Of a DNA stretch of 64,000 bases, positions 21,353 to 33,116 are shown one piece after another (position 1 is the stretch's first letter; each line of letters starts with the position of its first letter). Where the stretch lies: the NCBI GenBank assembly GCA_003868215.1, contig QWDQ01000054.1:1-64000 (forward strand), given 5' to 3'. The DNA is from Pseudophaeomoniella oleicola. Its lineage: Eukaryota > Ascomycota > Eurotiomycetes > Phaeomoniellales > Phaeomoniellaceae. A model generated the notes under the pieces. That model had not been told where the DNA came from. It did not search any database and worked only from the letters and a program-made list of their open reading frames with translations. The position numbers and the translations under genes were made by a program.

Positions 21353-22781
21353 TCATGAGCCGTGGGATGCAAACTGCATGTCGATGAGACTGGTCAGCTG
21401 TTGACGGAAGTGGACATCACCCCACCGCAACATCTCCGCCACAGCGTTGATGATCCTCATGGTTCCCACAGGTGTCCGTGCGGAAGCACTCAAAAGCGGA
21501 CCCCAGACGTTGACGTCGCCGGATGATGATGTCTCGGCGAGATACAGTTCCCATTCCGCCCCTGTCACTGCCCACAGTGGAATCGGCGGGGGTTCGTATC
21601 CGATGATGTTGCGGTGTGCAGGCTGGCCGGTGACGACCGCCTTCAGCTCAGCAGGGAAATTCTGCAGCTTTCTGAATGTTGCGGCAGCCCAGATCCCCAA
21701 TTGTTGCAGTGGATCCACGCCGGAATTCTCCCTCTTGATTTCCAGATACGAGAACAGAGGCATTTCCTGGAGCATGAAGCTCGTCGATGGACTGATGCTG
21801 GGAAGGTCGTAAATTTGCAATAACGTTTGCGTGGCCTGCTTGGCTTTGCCGTCCACGTCGACCAGGCCAAACGCGTAGTCCACTTTCGCATTCGGTATCG
21901 TGCCGCTGGGTAGACGTGGAAGGAGATCTGGAGGATCGACTTTGACATGCTTGACGTTGATGCATTCGGTCCTTCCCCTGCCATGAACTGAAGCCTCCAG
22001 GGAGGCCAACCGGAATATCTGAAGCACCACCTGATCGCTCCAACACTCCTCCGGCCGCTTCTGCTCTATGCATTTATATACATCTTCACATATCTCCTCG
22101 ATCTCTTTCCAATAGTCATCGATCTTCCAAGCACGGGACGTCTCCCAGCCGGATGGTTGTTGGCGCGTAACGAAGTCGATAGTCCTCAGCTCTCGGCCGA
22201 AGATGGTCGTCTTGCCCCAGGCCTGAAGTCTATCCTGGAAACGTGCGTCGAACGTGTCGCTGGCATCAAGGATCCTGTTTACTAGGTCCCGGTTGGCGCC
22301 TGCAATGTCCATGTGTTCACCTGGTCTAAAGTGCACGCTCGGAGTTGCTCTCGCCACTTCTGTGACCCTCTGCTTCCTCGGACTCGTACTTCGCGACGTG
22401 ACACTGCTGCTTCCCGTCTCTGATTTGGACGGGCTCCTGCTCAACCTCCGGCGCCGAGGATTTGGCTGTATCGATCTTTCTGCTCGTGGTGTCGCATTCG
22501 GATCGGCATCTTGTGACCATATCGAACCAGCAGGATAGGCGATGCTGGATGGCGGCGTGAAGCGGTTCTGGGAACTTGTCATGGTCTTGGGCTCGTTCGA
22601 TTCTGCTTAAGTCAGCCTTGCGCTATCAAGATAGGGTGACCACTGTACCTTTTGCTCGAGTATTGTCCAGCTTATCCGGATGTTCCAGCGCTGATCGTTT
22701 TCGCTTGAGTGGGCGTGGGAGCGTTGGCTCCTGGCAGTCGATGACCTCGTCGAGCCAACGTTCGATATTCCAGTCGTTCAT
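21353..22781 (-). CDS. PD-(D/E)XK nuclease-like domain protein
   Basis: Two exons (22781-22649, 22602-21353) with a 46-nt intron encode 460 residues. The first exon supplies MNDWNIERWLDEVIDCQEPT, the standard start of this fungal family, then a basic Ser-rich region resembling a nuclear localisation signal (PRPLKRKRS; PRRRRLSRSPSKS). The C-terminal half contains KVDYAFGL (Asp near residue 285) and FSYLEIKRE (Glu near 330, Lys near 332), then QLGIWAAATFRKL and PLWAVTGAEWELYLAE. This is the D-ExK core of the expanded fungal PD-(D/E)XK nuclease-like family, whose biological role is not established. All core acidic and lysine residues are present. It is convergent with the RING-like gene. Confidence 0.8.
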
Positions 22782-25384
22782 TATTCCAATTCCCGATTCT
22801 GCATCTGTCCAGACGTGAGAGTATTCATGGTGAGCATGAGCATTGTCTTGTCGAGTTGTTGTTCATGGACCTGGAGACGAGAGTGATTAATTCCCTTTAC
22901 TTTGATCTTTGGTTGCCCAGCAACTTGACCCCGCAATTTATTAGTAAATAATAGTTCCCCCGCATTTTGGTGCTGCGACATCCTACGACTCGAAGGCATC
23001 AATTAACTCATCGTAGCTTGAATGTTGTACTTTAAAAGCAGCGTTTCTTCATCACTGTTGATTATACCTCTGAAAATGTTGAGATGTGCAGCAGTCTGCT
23101 CTTCTTGAGGTGTCGCCCCCGCCAATACCGCTCCCAGCGTGCATTGCTGTTGCACATCCAAGTCCTTCCATCATAGAACCTTCACCATGACGCCGACGTG
23201 AATGCGAGATATCTCGAATCGTTATACATCGCGACTTAGGAAATCAACGTAGGTGGCCCAGTTCAAGTTACGGACCCCTCACCAATGGTATGGTCCTGCG
23301 CAATGAAGTTAGGATTCATGACTGCTCACAAATTCTAACAGGTAACATTATCATCCCCATCTAGAGTTCTACGTGCAGTGTCTTGTATGGTTGGGTCTCG
23401 ATGATACGGCTGGAGTGCTGTACAGGCTGGCTCTTACGATCCACCGTTTCGAATCGTGACCGTCCTCCTTCTGAACAGCGATATTGCAGTCAGCAGCTAT
23501 GCCGGTCACCTGAAGAAGCCTCATGGCGTATCAACAGAGATGCCATGGTTGCATACTTGCGAGAGACTTGCCGGTAAAAGTTTACAACCCATGCGCTCCT
23601 AGTCACTTAGGATGTTATGGTTGGCACAGAATATATTTGGACTGGTCGGAGTTGATGACTACATTGTACTGCCAGTGTCTTCTTTAATCATGTTCGCGTA
23701 TATATCGTGTATATGGCCTTTCATCTTGCGGATAGGTAAGTCATGGATGGCTCTGCGAAGATAAGCAAAGACCAGATTCTCCTGCTGCTGGACTTGATGC
23801 ATATTCTGCAGATGAACAATTATCCTTTTCCCTGTTGTCAAAGTCAAATAGTCGAGTCTGACTGTGACACAACAGCCACCTTGCCATATGCCGAAACTAT
23901 CTCCAGATGACGCGTCCAGTAGAGTGTCTTTACTAATTATTGCGTCTTAATTCTTCCTTTCTTTTCTTTGTCTCCTTTTTCTTCGTTATACTGAAGAGCC
24001 GTCTTTCTTAACATTCCAGTTGTCTATCTTTCCCCAGATCACACACCGCATGCATGGCGCAGCGTCAATCTCACTGCATACCATGACTTTCCCTTTCTTA
24101 TTCGCCGTCGGACATCAGCTTCGCTGGGGTTTGAGACAGTGTCTCGAAGTGCGCTTCAGTCCAGATCACTGTGACCTTACCCTAGGATGACTTCGATACA
24201 AACAGCATTCGCGTCCCAGGAGTACTGCTCAAGGTTTCTGACCATATCTGGCAGCGTCAGCTTAGGGATAGACGGCACTATACCGTTCCCTACTTACTTA
24301 CAGCGCCACAACAGAATGCCAGATGAAGGCCGGTCGGTCCTCGAAACAGCTGATATATTAGTCTAGGAAATTGACCTGAACATATCTACCGTCAGACTTA
24401 TGAAAGCGTGGCGTCGTTCTCGCAGATTATCCGGGTTATCAGGATTGCTCATTTGCAACCAGCACAGAAATATCAAAGTCAATGCCTGAACATCTCCACC
24501 ACTACCGACGTCAAGCATGCCATCACAAATCAGACAGACTCTCCATGCATGCGGTAATCAAGTCGACCCCTGGGCTACTGAAGTCGATGACCCTAGTACG
24601 ATCTTAGAGACAACCTACGGTCTCTTCGTATGGCGGCAGTCTCGGCGGTTCACATGATCCCGACAGCTTCGGCAGACAATGATTCTCTCCTGTTGCATGG
24701 AGCCCGGGTCAGACTGGAGACATATAGGCAGGGAGTCTTCCGCGGAGGGGAAGAGTACATGGGAAACAGTGATAGGTCTTACTGGTAGATGTCATTCAGT
24801 GCGTTGGTGCTGTATGGGTTGCTGCTGAGGTCTTACGAGGAGGGAATGGCTACGTATGGAAGTCCAGGAGACATGGTGCCGCCCGCTGAGAAGCCATCAG
24901 ATTAGGATGATGTCAAGCCAAATTTCGAAGACAACAATAATATTATATTATATAGGTTAGGGTCCGCTGATGGTATTCACCCTCCCTAGACGACATATTA
25001 CCCAGCAAGCCACACTCGCAGGATCCTGGTAAAGGAAGCAATTCCAGTCTCTACATCTATACTGATAGGAACTCCCCTCTACGTAGGATTCAAACATCCG
25101 ATCAAGTCAGTAGAGCTATACTTGCCTCCTCCCAATTTAAACAAACAAACAAATTACCGATCAGATTAACTCACTCTCCGCAACCAACAACAACAACAAC
25201 GAGTATCAACCACACCTACACAGGTACCTACCTACCTACCTTCTCCATAACTTCAAGACATATCTATCCCTGTCCCTAAACTCAAACCCATCACACACAC
25301 CCGCCATCTAAAACACCCGATCCCTTGGGGCTGTGAAGTTGAACACTCACTACCTAAAACAGCATAATTACATCCTCAAACCAG

Positions 25385-25408
25385 AACACACACACACACA
25401 CACACACA
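25385..25408. repeat. CA microsatellite
   Basis: An uninterrupted CA dinucleotide tract of about 12 units. Confidence 0.85.
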
Positions 25409-26114
25409 TCCATAACTCTCCCGTACCTAATTAACACACCGAGATATCGACAAATGGAAAAATAACAACTGATTCATTACGCAGCCAAAATTATACCGTC
25501 TATAATCCACATACATACACATATCCCGCCCAGCAACGGGAGGTTACTGTAGTAACCCGTAGGCATAGCATAGATCGCAAGCAGGACAGGATAGGACAGG
25601 AAACATCAATATAAGTATCAGTATCGACATAAAAGTCCGTCCGTCCGTCCGTTCTTGGTTTATTTTGGTAATACATACATTGTTGTTGTGAAGTAAGGGG
25701 AGCAGAGGAGGAGCGGAGAGGTATGAGGTCTTAGGGAATATATTCTGAATGTTAGGTAGGTAGGGGTCGTGGAATTCCCATAATGATGTGTGGAATATAT
25801 ATTACATTCACTGATGTGAGGTGGAATAAAATATACATCCTCTTGTAGAAATGTTAGAGATCATTAACTTATTCTTAATATTCCCAGCTCTCATCACATA
25901 ACGGACAAGTTAGTAGTAATGACCCTTGGTTCCTTTATCACTGTACATGAGAGAAGAAGACAGGATAGAAGGATAGGATAGGATAGGAGAGAAGCACCAG
26001 CAGAGTATAGATTGTGAAAACGGGATATCATTGATTGATTGCACATACACCCCATCCCCTCAAGCCGACCGACAGCCTTACGATCCATACATAGGCACAT
26101 CAATCAGAAAGAGG

Positions 26115-26197
26115 AAGAGATGCCGTTGCGTTCAAAGAGAGATGCTATTGCGTTCAAAGAGATGCCGTTGCGTTGAAAGAGAGATGCTATTGCGTAA
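26115..26197. repeat. Tandem repeat, four units of about 20-22 nt
   Basis: Units alternate between AGATGCCGTTGCGTTCAAAG and AGATGCTATTGCGTTCAAAG types, so the array looks like a two-unit (about 42 nt) repeat copied twice. It lies downstream of the hypothetical gene at 26417-26974. Confidence 0.8.
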
Positions 26198-26416
26198 AGA
26201 AACATAAACCCTTCCCAACCCTAAGCCCATGGAAAACCATTTTCCCCCCAAACCCCAGTGTTCCCTGAGCACCATTTGCCCTCCCAAGCACCGTTTGTCC
26301 TCCTTAAATGCCATAACCTAGTCCCGAGAAAGTACGCTTGTCCCTACCGTTTGTCCCTACCGAAGGCTTTTACCATGCCGTCGTGCCATCATGTCTTCGT
26401 TTATTGTTCATCCGTC

Positions 26417-26974
26417 TCAACTAACCCACTTGATGATGCATTCTTTCGACCTGTTATGTGCGAAGAACTTGACGTTGGGGTCGCCAGCGGGAAGGAGCTC
26501 GACCCAAAAGGTGATGGGATCCCAGACATTGACCTGCACGTGGTCGATGTTGAGAGTGTATTGGGTCGGCAGGGCATTGCGGATGCTCAGGTTGAGGCGG
26601 TCAAGACAGCGCCAGTAGTCGGCGTCGAGGGTGTGGAAGTGCACGGCCTTCCAGGGCTGGTCGAATTCGGCTTCGAACGGCCGTGACGAGTTGACGATGC
26701 GAGGACAGACCATGACCTGGTTCCGTTCGGGGAGCAATTTCGCGTATCGCATACCGAGGGGACGTTTGCTACCAGTCGCGCAGCACATGGCCTCGCTGAG
26801 GTAGTTGGTTGCCGCCGTCTTGAGGTCCGAGATGATGGTCAGGATGTCTGACGGCAGGCGCTGGTATGGGAGGACGATGTCGGGGACGAGCACAATGTCA
26901 TCGCCCTCCCTGTAGAAGAACAGCCATTCATGAGGCAGCTTTTCGGGCATTTTCGCGTCTTCCTTTTGCGACAT
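26417..26974 (-). CDS. Hypothetical protein, 185 residues
   Basis: Single exon from the ATG at 26974 (second in-frame ATG eight codons on) to a stop at 26417. No signal peptide, helix bundle or known motif is recognised. The sequence looks like a compact globular protein: WLFFYREGDDIVLVPDIVLP, a DILTIISDLKTAATNYLSEA helix, a central CCATGSKRP, then alternating hydrophobic strands and a C-terminal WVS. Base composition here is more GC-rich than in the repeat-rich spacer beside it. I cannot assign a function; it is isolated from other genes by more than 2 kb on both sides. Confidence 0.5.
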   Translation of the reverse strand: MSQKEDAKMPEKLPHEWLFFYREGDDIVLVPDIVLPYQRLPSDILTIISDLKTAATNYLSEAMCCATGSKRPLGMRYAKLLPERNQVMVCPRIVNSSRPFEAEFDQPWKAVHFHTLDADYWRCLDRLNLSIRNALPTQYTLNIDHVQVNVWDPITFWVELLPAGDPNVKFFAHNRSKECIIKWVS

Positions 26975-29409
26975 GGCGCCGCAACACGAGACCGGGACAG
27001 GCCGATATGACCGGCGTTGCTATATGGATCCTGTGCGTGATTGGAAGGACGCCGACCTTGGAGAGAAACGACGAGCTCTGCAGACGAGAGCCAAGAGGTA
27101 GACGAAAGTCAAATGAAGAATCTCGAGGGTTAGAGGCTGCCGGTAGACAGAAAAGCAAGAGGGATTGCCAGGTTGAAATGGCTAGAAGGCTCATCTTAAA
27201 GTTTTTGAGTCTGGGGGGCCGAAGCGCACGAAGAAGGTTGGACCGGCCGCCGCTGGCCGTCCACCCGGGGCGAGGTTCGTACCGTAGTCCTCTGAACCAT
27301 AACTTTGAAGGTTACACCAGCTCGCTGGTTCCATGAACTCGGAGCGCCGTGCGACCATTCAGCCCCTTTGCTTCAGCAAGCTGTTCGTGGCCGTCCAGTG
27401 TACGTAAGGCTAGCAAGGCGATAACGGAATGCGGGAATGCCCGCGCTTCGCGCGCTGCTCGTCTGTCGGGGAAGTCTGAGAATACGCTGAGATAGCCTGT
27501 GGTGACGCAGGCGGTGTGCTGACGGAAACAAGATGCATTGGAATCTGGAATTCACAGCTCGAGGGTGTGAAGAGAGCGAGATGGACCGAACGCCTCGTTC
27601 TCAGACGGGAAAGGCATAGCGACGATCGATTGATGAATGTACATGAAGCTAGGATGGAATTGATCTTCCCTGCATCAAACTCGCATCAACCCCGGGTTGA
27701 CGGTAGCGTATCCACAAAATCACTCTTCGCTTGCCCATGTGTGGCGCGACAGCCTGAGGTTGGTAGCATTGATGATTTGTTCGCTTTCGCTTGTCGGCGT
27801 GTCAGATGAACAAGACTCGATGCGACCGACGGTGCCAGGATCGCTGGAAGATTCCGATTGGCGATGAACTCGATGCGGTTTGACAGAGGGTTCAAAATCG
27901 AGTAATACTGATGAGCGCATCATAGGTGTTCGTGCTATGCCATTTTCAAGGTTGGCAGGCATCAATCTCGGTTATTTCCCGACTATCGAAGCCGAATCAA
28001 GTCTCCGAAGTATGTTCGAAACCACTGGGAAGAGCTTGGGCTGTCAGATGTGCAAGGGAGGCGTCTCGGCCTTTTGATTTCATGAAGAGCGACAGTTTTC
28101 GCTCGCGCTGACGGTGGAGATGAAGGTTCATGAGTCTGATAGTCAACACCAGATCGAAAGGCTAAAGCAGGCAACAACCAGTGATAACAGGCGAGTCCTG
28201 TCCAAGCCGCTGCCGGGATCCTTTGCGCCACTACCCTTAGACGAGTCGGATCGCCTCGTTGGCTTCCGCTAAGCGAACAAAAGGACACAGGAATGGCAAA
28301 CCGATCCAGAAGTGGCAATGGCGTTCAAAGATAGCCAGACAGGGAAACCTTGTAGATTCTACAGGCCGTAGACGGCCATTTACGTCAAGAAACAGATGCC
28401 TGGAACACTGAGCTGTAACCACACCGCTCGAGATACTGTTCGTCACGCAGGAATAGGGTACCAAATGTGCAATGTTTGAACACTTGGTAGACTCTGGTTC
28501 GGGTGAGAAAGAGGTTCGGAGCGTTCCTAGATTTCTACGCTCAAGCGCATCCCTTGCGGTTCCCACCACGCTCGTGGCATAGACTGGGGTATTAGGGCCA
28601 TACGCTATGCCTATTTGTAAAGCGCTGATACTGTGTGATCGCTGGAACACAAGGTAGGGAAAGTTGCTGCCTGAGTCATGCTACAAATGATGCTGTTGTT
28701 GTTCGTCATGGGAAGTAGTAGATGGCGTGAAATGATCCATTCCTTGACAAGCGACGTCTGGGAATCGAGCCAGGATATGCCCTGTCAGAGATCCATTTCC
28801 AGCCCGAACAGCCATTCGAAAGTACATTCTTACCATACGATATACCCCAGCAAGGGACTCCTGGCGAGCCGGCGAGCCGTTTCAAATATGCTAGAGCGGA
28901 TGATATCAACATTCAATATGGAAGCCGTTGATGGGCGAAGGTATATCCATGGTTGAGCAAGCAAGGAACAACGATCCGCATATCTTGGCCGTTTCGGGGA
29001 GTGAGGCTGCCACTAAAGGAACATAGAGAGTCTGATGGTCACAAAGGCCGATCGATCACGCTGGGCCGACCACGAAGCCACCGTCAACTAGGCTCTCGCT
29101 CCCGCTGACAACTTGAGCCATGCAGGGACCTGATGGTTGCTGTTGACTGAACACGCATGAATTGCCAGTAAGGAGATACATATCCGTGATTAGCTAGTAG
29201 GAGGATCCAAACTCGCAGCCTGTGTAGTGACGTAATTCGCGGGTATACATACTGATGATCACAGGCAACATGTGAAGCTCCATGTACAGTGCGCCGCAGC
29301 CTTCCGTTCGGCTGGACACCCTCATCAAGCTCAGGAGAGGTCTGCACTGTTATCTTGCGTCTATGCGTTGGGGGTCCTGCAGTCTGGAGATGTCCTCTCG
29401 GCAATCACG
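26975..29409. other. Intergenic, 2.4 kb, no gene supported
   Basis: Several overlapping open frames of 60-156 codons occur on both strands without motifs, consistent start contexts or plausible splicing. The longest are at 26866-27336 (+) and 28237-28650 (-). They may be remnants of decayed genes or chance frames in moderately GC-rich DNA. Confidence 0.4.
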
Positions 29410-31442
29410 TCAGCCAGATTTCGGGAGCTTCTGTAGACCCGACCTGACGTGATCATCCGACAAAGATGAGACGCTAGACGGGGATGGTCTTCTTTGCGCA
29501 TCCGAATCCGTTGCCTCTCTTTCTGTTTCGGGGACGCTTGACACTCCGTTAGGCGGGGATTCTGCTTGACCCCACGGCGTTGCTTGGCTGGCCTCGAACG
29601 GTTTATAACCGTGCTCTGGCGGCATGTGAACGAAGGTCTGTTGAGCATGGTATGGGTCGTCGGAACCGGTGCTGCCAGGACTCACGGGATAATGGTAGGT
29701 CGGTATCGCTCTTGGGAGCGTCTGGGCGACGACAGGCTGCAATAAGGTATATATCTCTTCGACAAGGTTGGGACGCTGTTGGTGCATGATGGAGATCAGC
29801 TCGTACGTCTGCTTCCGTTCCAACTTCAACCAGCTGCAAGTCACACTGTGAGATACCACGGCACCTATTCAGAGGGTATGCCACTTACTCTTGTTCATCT
29901 TCCTCCGGCACGAAGATGAGCCACGTCAACCCCCACTTGGCTACCAAAGGACTCCAGTTGTTGCCCGCATTGAACAGCACCTTGAGGCCTTTCCACGTCT
30001 CTTTGATCTTCGCCTCGCGGCTGTCATCCTTGACAATGGATCGTGCGATCCGGTCGAGCACGTTTAGATAGGTTACCTTCTTCTCAGGGGTCCAATCGTG
30101 GTACTTTCGCGACTGCACATAGTCAGGATCCTGTTGCACATGGTCGTATAGACAGAATGCGGCCATCCTGCGATGGATCGACCCCTCGTACGTCACGGTA
30201 CCCATGAAATCGGCGAGCATGCACAGATCCTCGATCCTCCGATACTGCACGTTCGTGAAGCGCGAGTTGTAAAGGTCCTTGCGCAGGGTATCGAGGTGGT
30301 CTCGAGACCCGTTGAATTCATGGTGGAAGTGGGGGTTGCCATGGGCTTGTCCGGCAGGAAACAAGTGATCACCGATGTTCCAAAAACGACGGATGGTTTC
30401 AGCATTGGCATAATTGTCTATCAACGCCTGAACTTTCGCTCTCACCTCGCTATCCAGCTTGGCCTTGGGGTTGGTAGCTTTGGAAGCAGGAGCGGTAGGT
30501 GGGGCGGTCGAAAGGCCAGGGGAGGATGGGACATGCCGAACAGCTCCTGTGCTATCCGGCAGTGCAGAAGCCGACTCCGGCTGCGAAGTCTCGTGTGGAG
30601 CGTTGAGGTGTGCTGAGGCCGTATTTCGTTCTACGCCATCAAGTGCTCTCTCGTCCGTCGAACCGGTCTTTCGCCTCTTCGAGGTCTGCACCTTTGTCGT
30701 ATTGCCTTGCCGTGGTCGTTTAGATGTATCCTGGTCCGAAATCCCGTTCTGGTGGCTTGGGTCTTCGCCATCTCAAGGTGATGCTGCAGTTACAAACCTT
30801 GCCCTGGTCTGGTTGTATTCTTCGCCATCCTCAGCGGTCGCGTGGGCAGTTGCACAATCATGTGCAGACTGTGCCACGACGGAGCTTCGTGTGACGCGAG
30901 TGCGACGTGGATGGCTCTGCGTATATGATCGAGAAATCTCACTGTTGCTCGAAGAAGCATCTCCAGCAACCCTGTTCTTCGCTCCAGGCTTGCTCTTCTT
31001 CTCACCTTTGGTTTCCACAGCAGTACCGACGGTATCGCTCCGTGATGTTTCGTCTCTTTCAGGTCGCAAGTCTCCAGCGCCTCGTGATCTCGTGGACCTG
31101 GTCGACCTCCCCACTTCTTTCTGGGGTTTCTCTGGTGTGGTGCTCAGTGGTAAATACCCGTCGATACCGTCTAGAGACTGTTCCAGGCGGCTCTGTTGTG
31201 ACGTATCGAGACTGTCAAGGAAGGGTACAAGCTGCTTGCTTGTCCTGATCAATGCGCGAAAGAGCAAAGGGGCGACGCTACATAAGGCGGATGGATGGTC
31301 ATGTTGGCTGACAGCTTCGCGGACTAGAATGAGATGCCTGTGAACTATAGGTCAGCCACCGATTGAGACATAAGATCAACGATCGACTCACTCGATACAC
31401 TGTATAAGTGGGTCAGCTGTTGGAAGATCAGCCACCGCCATG
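29410..31442 (-). CDS. Hypothetical protein with conserved-looking central region and basic NLS-like segments
   Basis: Modelled as four exons (31442-31393, 31337-30856, 30771-29889, 29833-29410), 612 residues, all in frame. The first and last introns are well supported (GTGAGT/CACAG and GTAAGT/TTGCAG). The second (30855-30772) is uncertain: a donor about 90 bases upstream (GTGAGA) would also keep the frame. The N-terminal 60 residues are helical (HLILVREAVSQHDHPSAL). A charged, low-complexity middle includes basic clusters (TSKRPRQGN, TSKRRKTGS). A compact region of about 190 residues follows, with FWNIGDHLFPAG, HHEFNGSRDHLDTLRKDLYN and WGLTWLIFVPEEDEQ. A Pro/Ser-rich tail ends the protein. 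I do not recognise the family; a nuclear protein is possible. Confidence 0.6.
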
Positions 31443-32706
31443 GCAGGGTACTGGACATCGGCATCAGCACACACAAGTTGATGGAGATGAAAAGGAAGAC
31501 CAAAGAAAGACAGGAGGAACCAGAGTATATTGAATGAAGAGGAAGCACTGCCGAGCTGCTACAAGTACGGAGCAGTGGCCCAAGAATGTCATGTCACACA
31601 GAGAAAGTCTGATGTCGGATTGACTTGGCTATTGGGTCCACTGAGCTTGAACCTTGCCCAAGCGCACAGGAGAGACGCCATCGTGCGCTAAGGGACAGGA
31701 TTGACTCGCGATAGTCGGGTCGCTAGAGGGAACTGGGCGTAAGTCTACTGGCTCCGGATCTGACAACCTTGATCAGACCTCCTCCCTTCACGTCTTTGGT
31801 GGAGGTGATTTGAGTAGAGGGAACAGGAACAGGGGCAGCGTGATTGAGTTTCTGAGATGATGAACCCTGTGCTGGTGATGCGCCGAACTGCATCTTGACT
31901 GACAATGTCATTGGCAGATAGAGACAGGAACAAAGAAGAGTTGAATGGTAGTAATGCGCATTGGAAGGAGGTGCTGTTGACTTGTGAGGCTTTATGACTT
32001 GACAATCAGAGCAACAATGGTGTACATAATAGAGATTATCAGATAAGTGAGTGTTACTCTTCTGGGGGAGATTCTTTTAGGGTTCAAATCTGCCTGAAGC
32101 GCTGGTGTCTCGGGGGTCTGTAAGCCTAAACACGCTGCCGCACTTCCCTTCGAACCAATATCTTTTAGGCTTCTCGCGCCTATCAATCCTCACTTAGTGA
32201 TGCCCATAACATAGGTAAGGCTCATTCATCTTTGTGATTATTCCTCTCAATGAATAAAAATGGCTGGGAAAATGCGAGGAATATATTCATGAATCTACTG
32301 CTTATTAGTCCGTGATCATTCTTCCTCTCTTCCATCAGCATTACTTTCCATCTCTCATCAAGGATACCACCAGCTGACAGCATGTTATATTAAATCACAA
32401 TTTGCACCTCCTGGATCTTAAAACAGATCTTCATAATGGGAAAGCCTCGCATTTGCTATCCCACCACCATCATCATTTCCGCCATTGTTATAGCCCTTTT
32501 CTCTCACCAACAAATGCATCAGGTCCAATGTAACTACCTACCTTACCTACAGTAGGTACTTGTCCGCCGCCATCGTGTATGCGATATATCTTGCAGGCCA
32601 TACGCAAAGCACGATGTGGTGTCGGCAGATCATACCAACGGCATACAGCAACCAGGCGTAGGTGAGCCTGTATCGATACATTCGGATCAAGATGAGGCGT
32701 CGGTGG
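31443..32706. other. Intergenic, 1.3 kb, no gene seen
   Basis: Short frames only. The last part (32500-32700) contains TACCTACCTTACCTACAGTAGG-like short repeats. It separates two leftward genes and so should hold the terminator of one and the promoter of the next. Confidence 0.45.
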
Positions 32707-33096
32707 TCAATCCGCCAGATGCTCACATTTCGTCTCAGCAGTCGCCACGATAGGACCACGAGTGACGGCACGGAAATATGGCGCAGTTGAGATGAGCCAA
32801 GTACCATATTCTACGAACTGCATCTGGTCGCCCATAGACCGCTGGAGTATTGATATCTCATCACCGTGCCAGTTCGTCTTACATGAGACGAGATATCGCA
32901 CGCCATCTCTGATCTCGGCCCAGCAGCAGCGATTGAAAAGGCACGTCAGCCTAGGTAGCGACCCGATAGCCATTGGTAGGATAACGAGAGCATATCCTTC
33001 GACCAGATGATGTCTCCATCTCAATCCCTCGAGATATACGTTCGCCAACACTTGTCTCTGGGTAGTGAGGGAGGAGAGCACCTGTTCTTTCAGCAT
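32707..33096 (-). CDS. Small hypothetical protein, 129 residues, possibly membrane-associated
   Basis: An open frame from the ATG at 33096 to a stop at 32707, beginning only about 20 bases after the stop codon of the larger leftward gene. Content looks protein-like: EGLRWRHHLVEGYALVILPM, GSLPRLTCLFNRCCWAEI and SCKTNWHGDEISILQRSMGD. A GT donor near the end could extend it into a second leftward open frame ending at 32547. I recognise no family. It could be a separate small gene or the remnant of a larger one. Confidence 0.35.
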   Translation of the reverse strand: MLKEQVLSSLTTQRQVLANVYLEGLRWRHHLVEGYALVILPMAIGSLPRLTCLFNRCCWAEIRDGVRYLVSCKTNWHGDEISILQRSMGDQMQFVEYGTWLISTAPYFRAVTRGPIVATAETKCEHLAD

Positions 33097-33116
33097 CAGT
33101 AACCATGATTGCTATC

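Larger units (their letters stand above)
22782..26416. other. Gene-poor region, 3.6 kb, with simple repeats
   Basis: No gene is supported over 3.6 kb. Between 24.9 and 25.9 kb it is full of simple sequence: ACAA/CAA runs (about 25139-25200), GTACCTACCTACC, a CA tract (25385-25408), a CCGT repeat (about 25636-25652) and GGATA repeats (about 25970-25990). One short stretch at about 23370-23450 reads through without stops as a possible fragment but has no firm match. Likely a non-coding subtelomeric spacer. Confidence 0.5.

Noticed and set aside
23370-23580. A stretch reading QCLVWLGLDDTAG-like residues, suggestive of a HET-type fragment.
   Set aside because: The resemblance is limited to a few residues, stops follow quickly, and no HET motif order is present.
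28237-28650. A 137-codon minus-strand frame that could be a small gene.
   Set aside because: No recognisable domain, no support from neighbouring introns, and equal-length frames on the other strand.
30459-31343. A 294-codon open frame on the plus strand.
   Set aside because: It lies antisense to a spliced minus-strand gene with good introns, and its protein is Ser/Cys/Leu-rich without motifs, as expected of a shadow frame.
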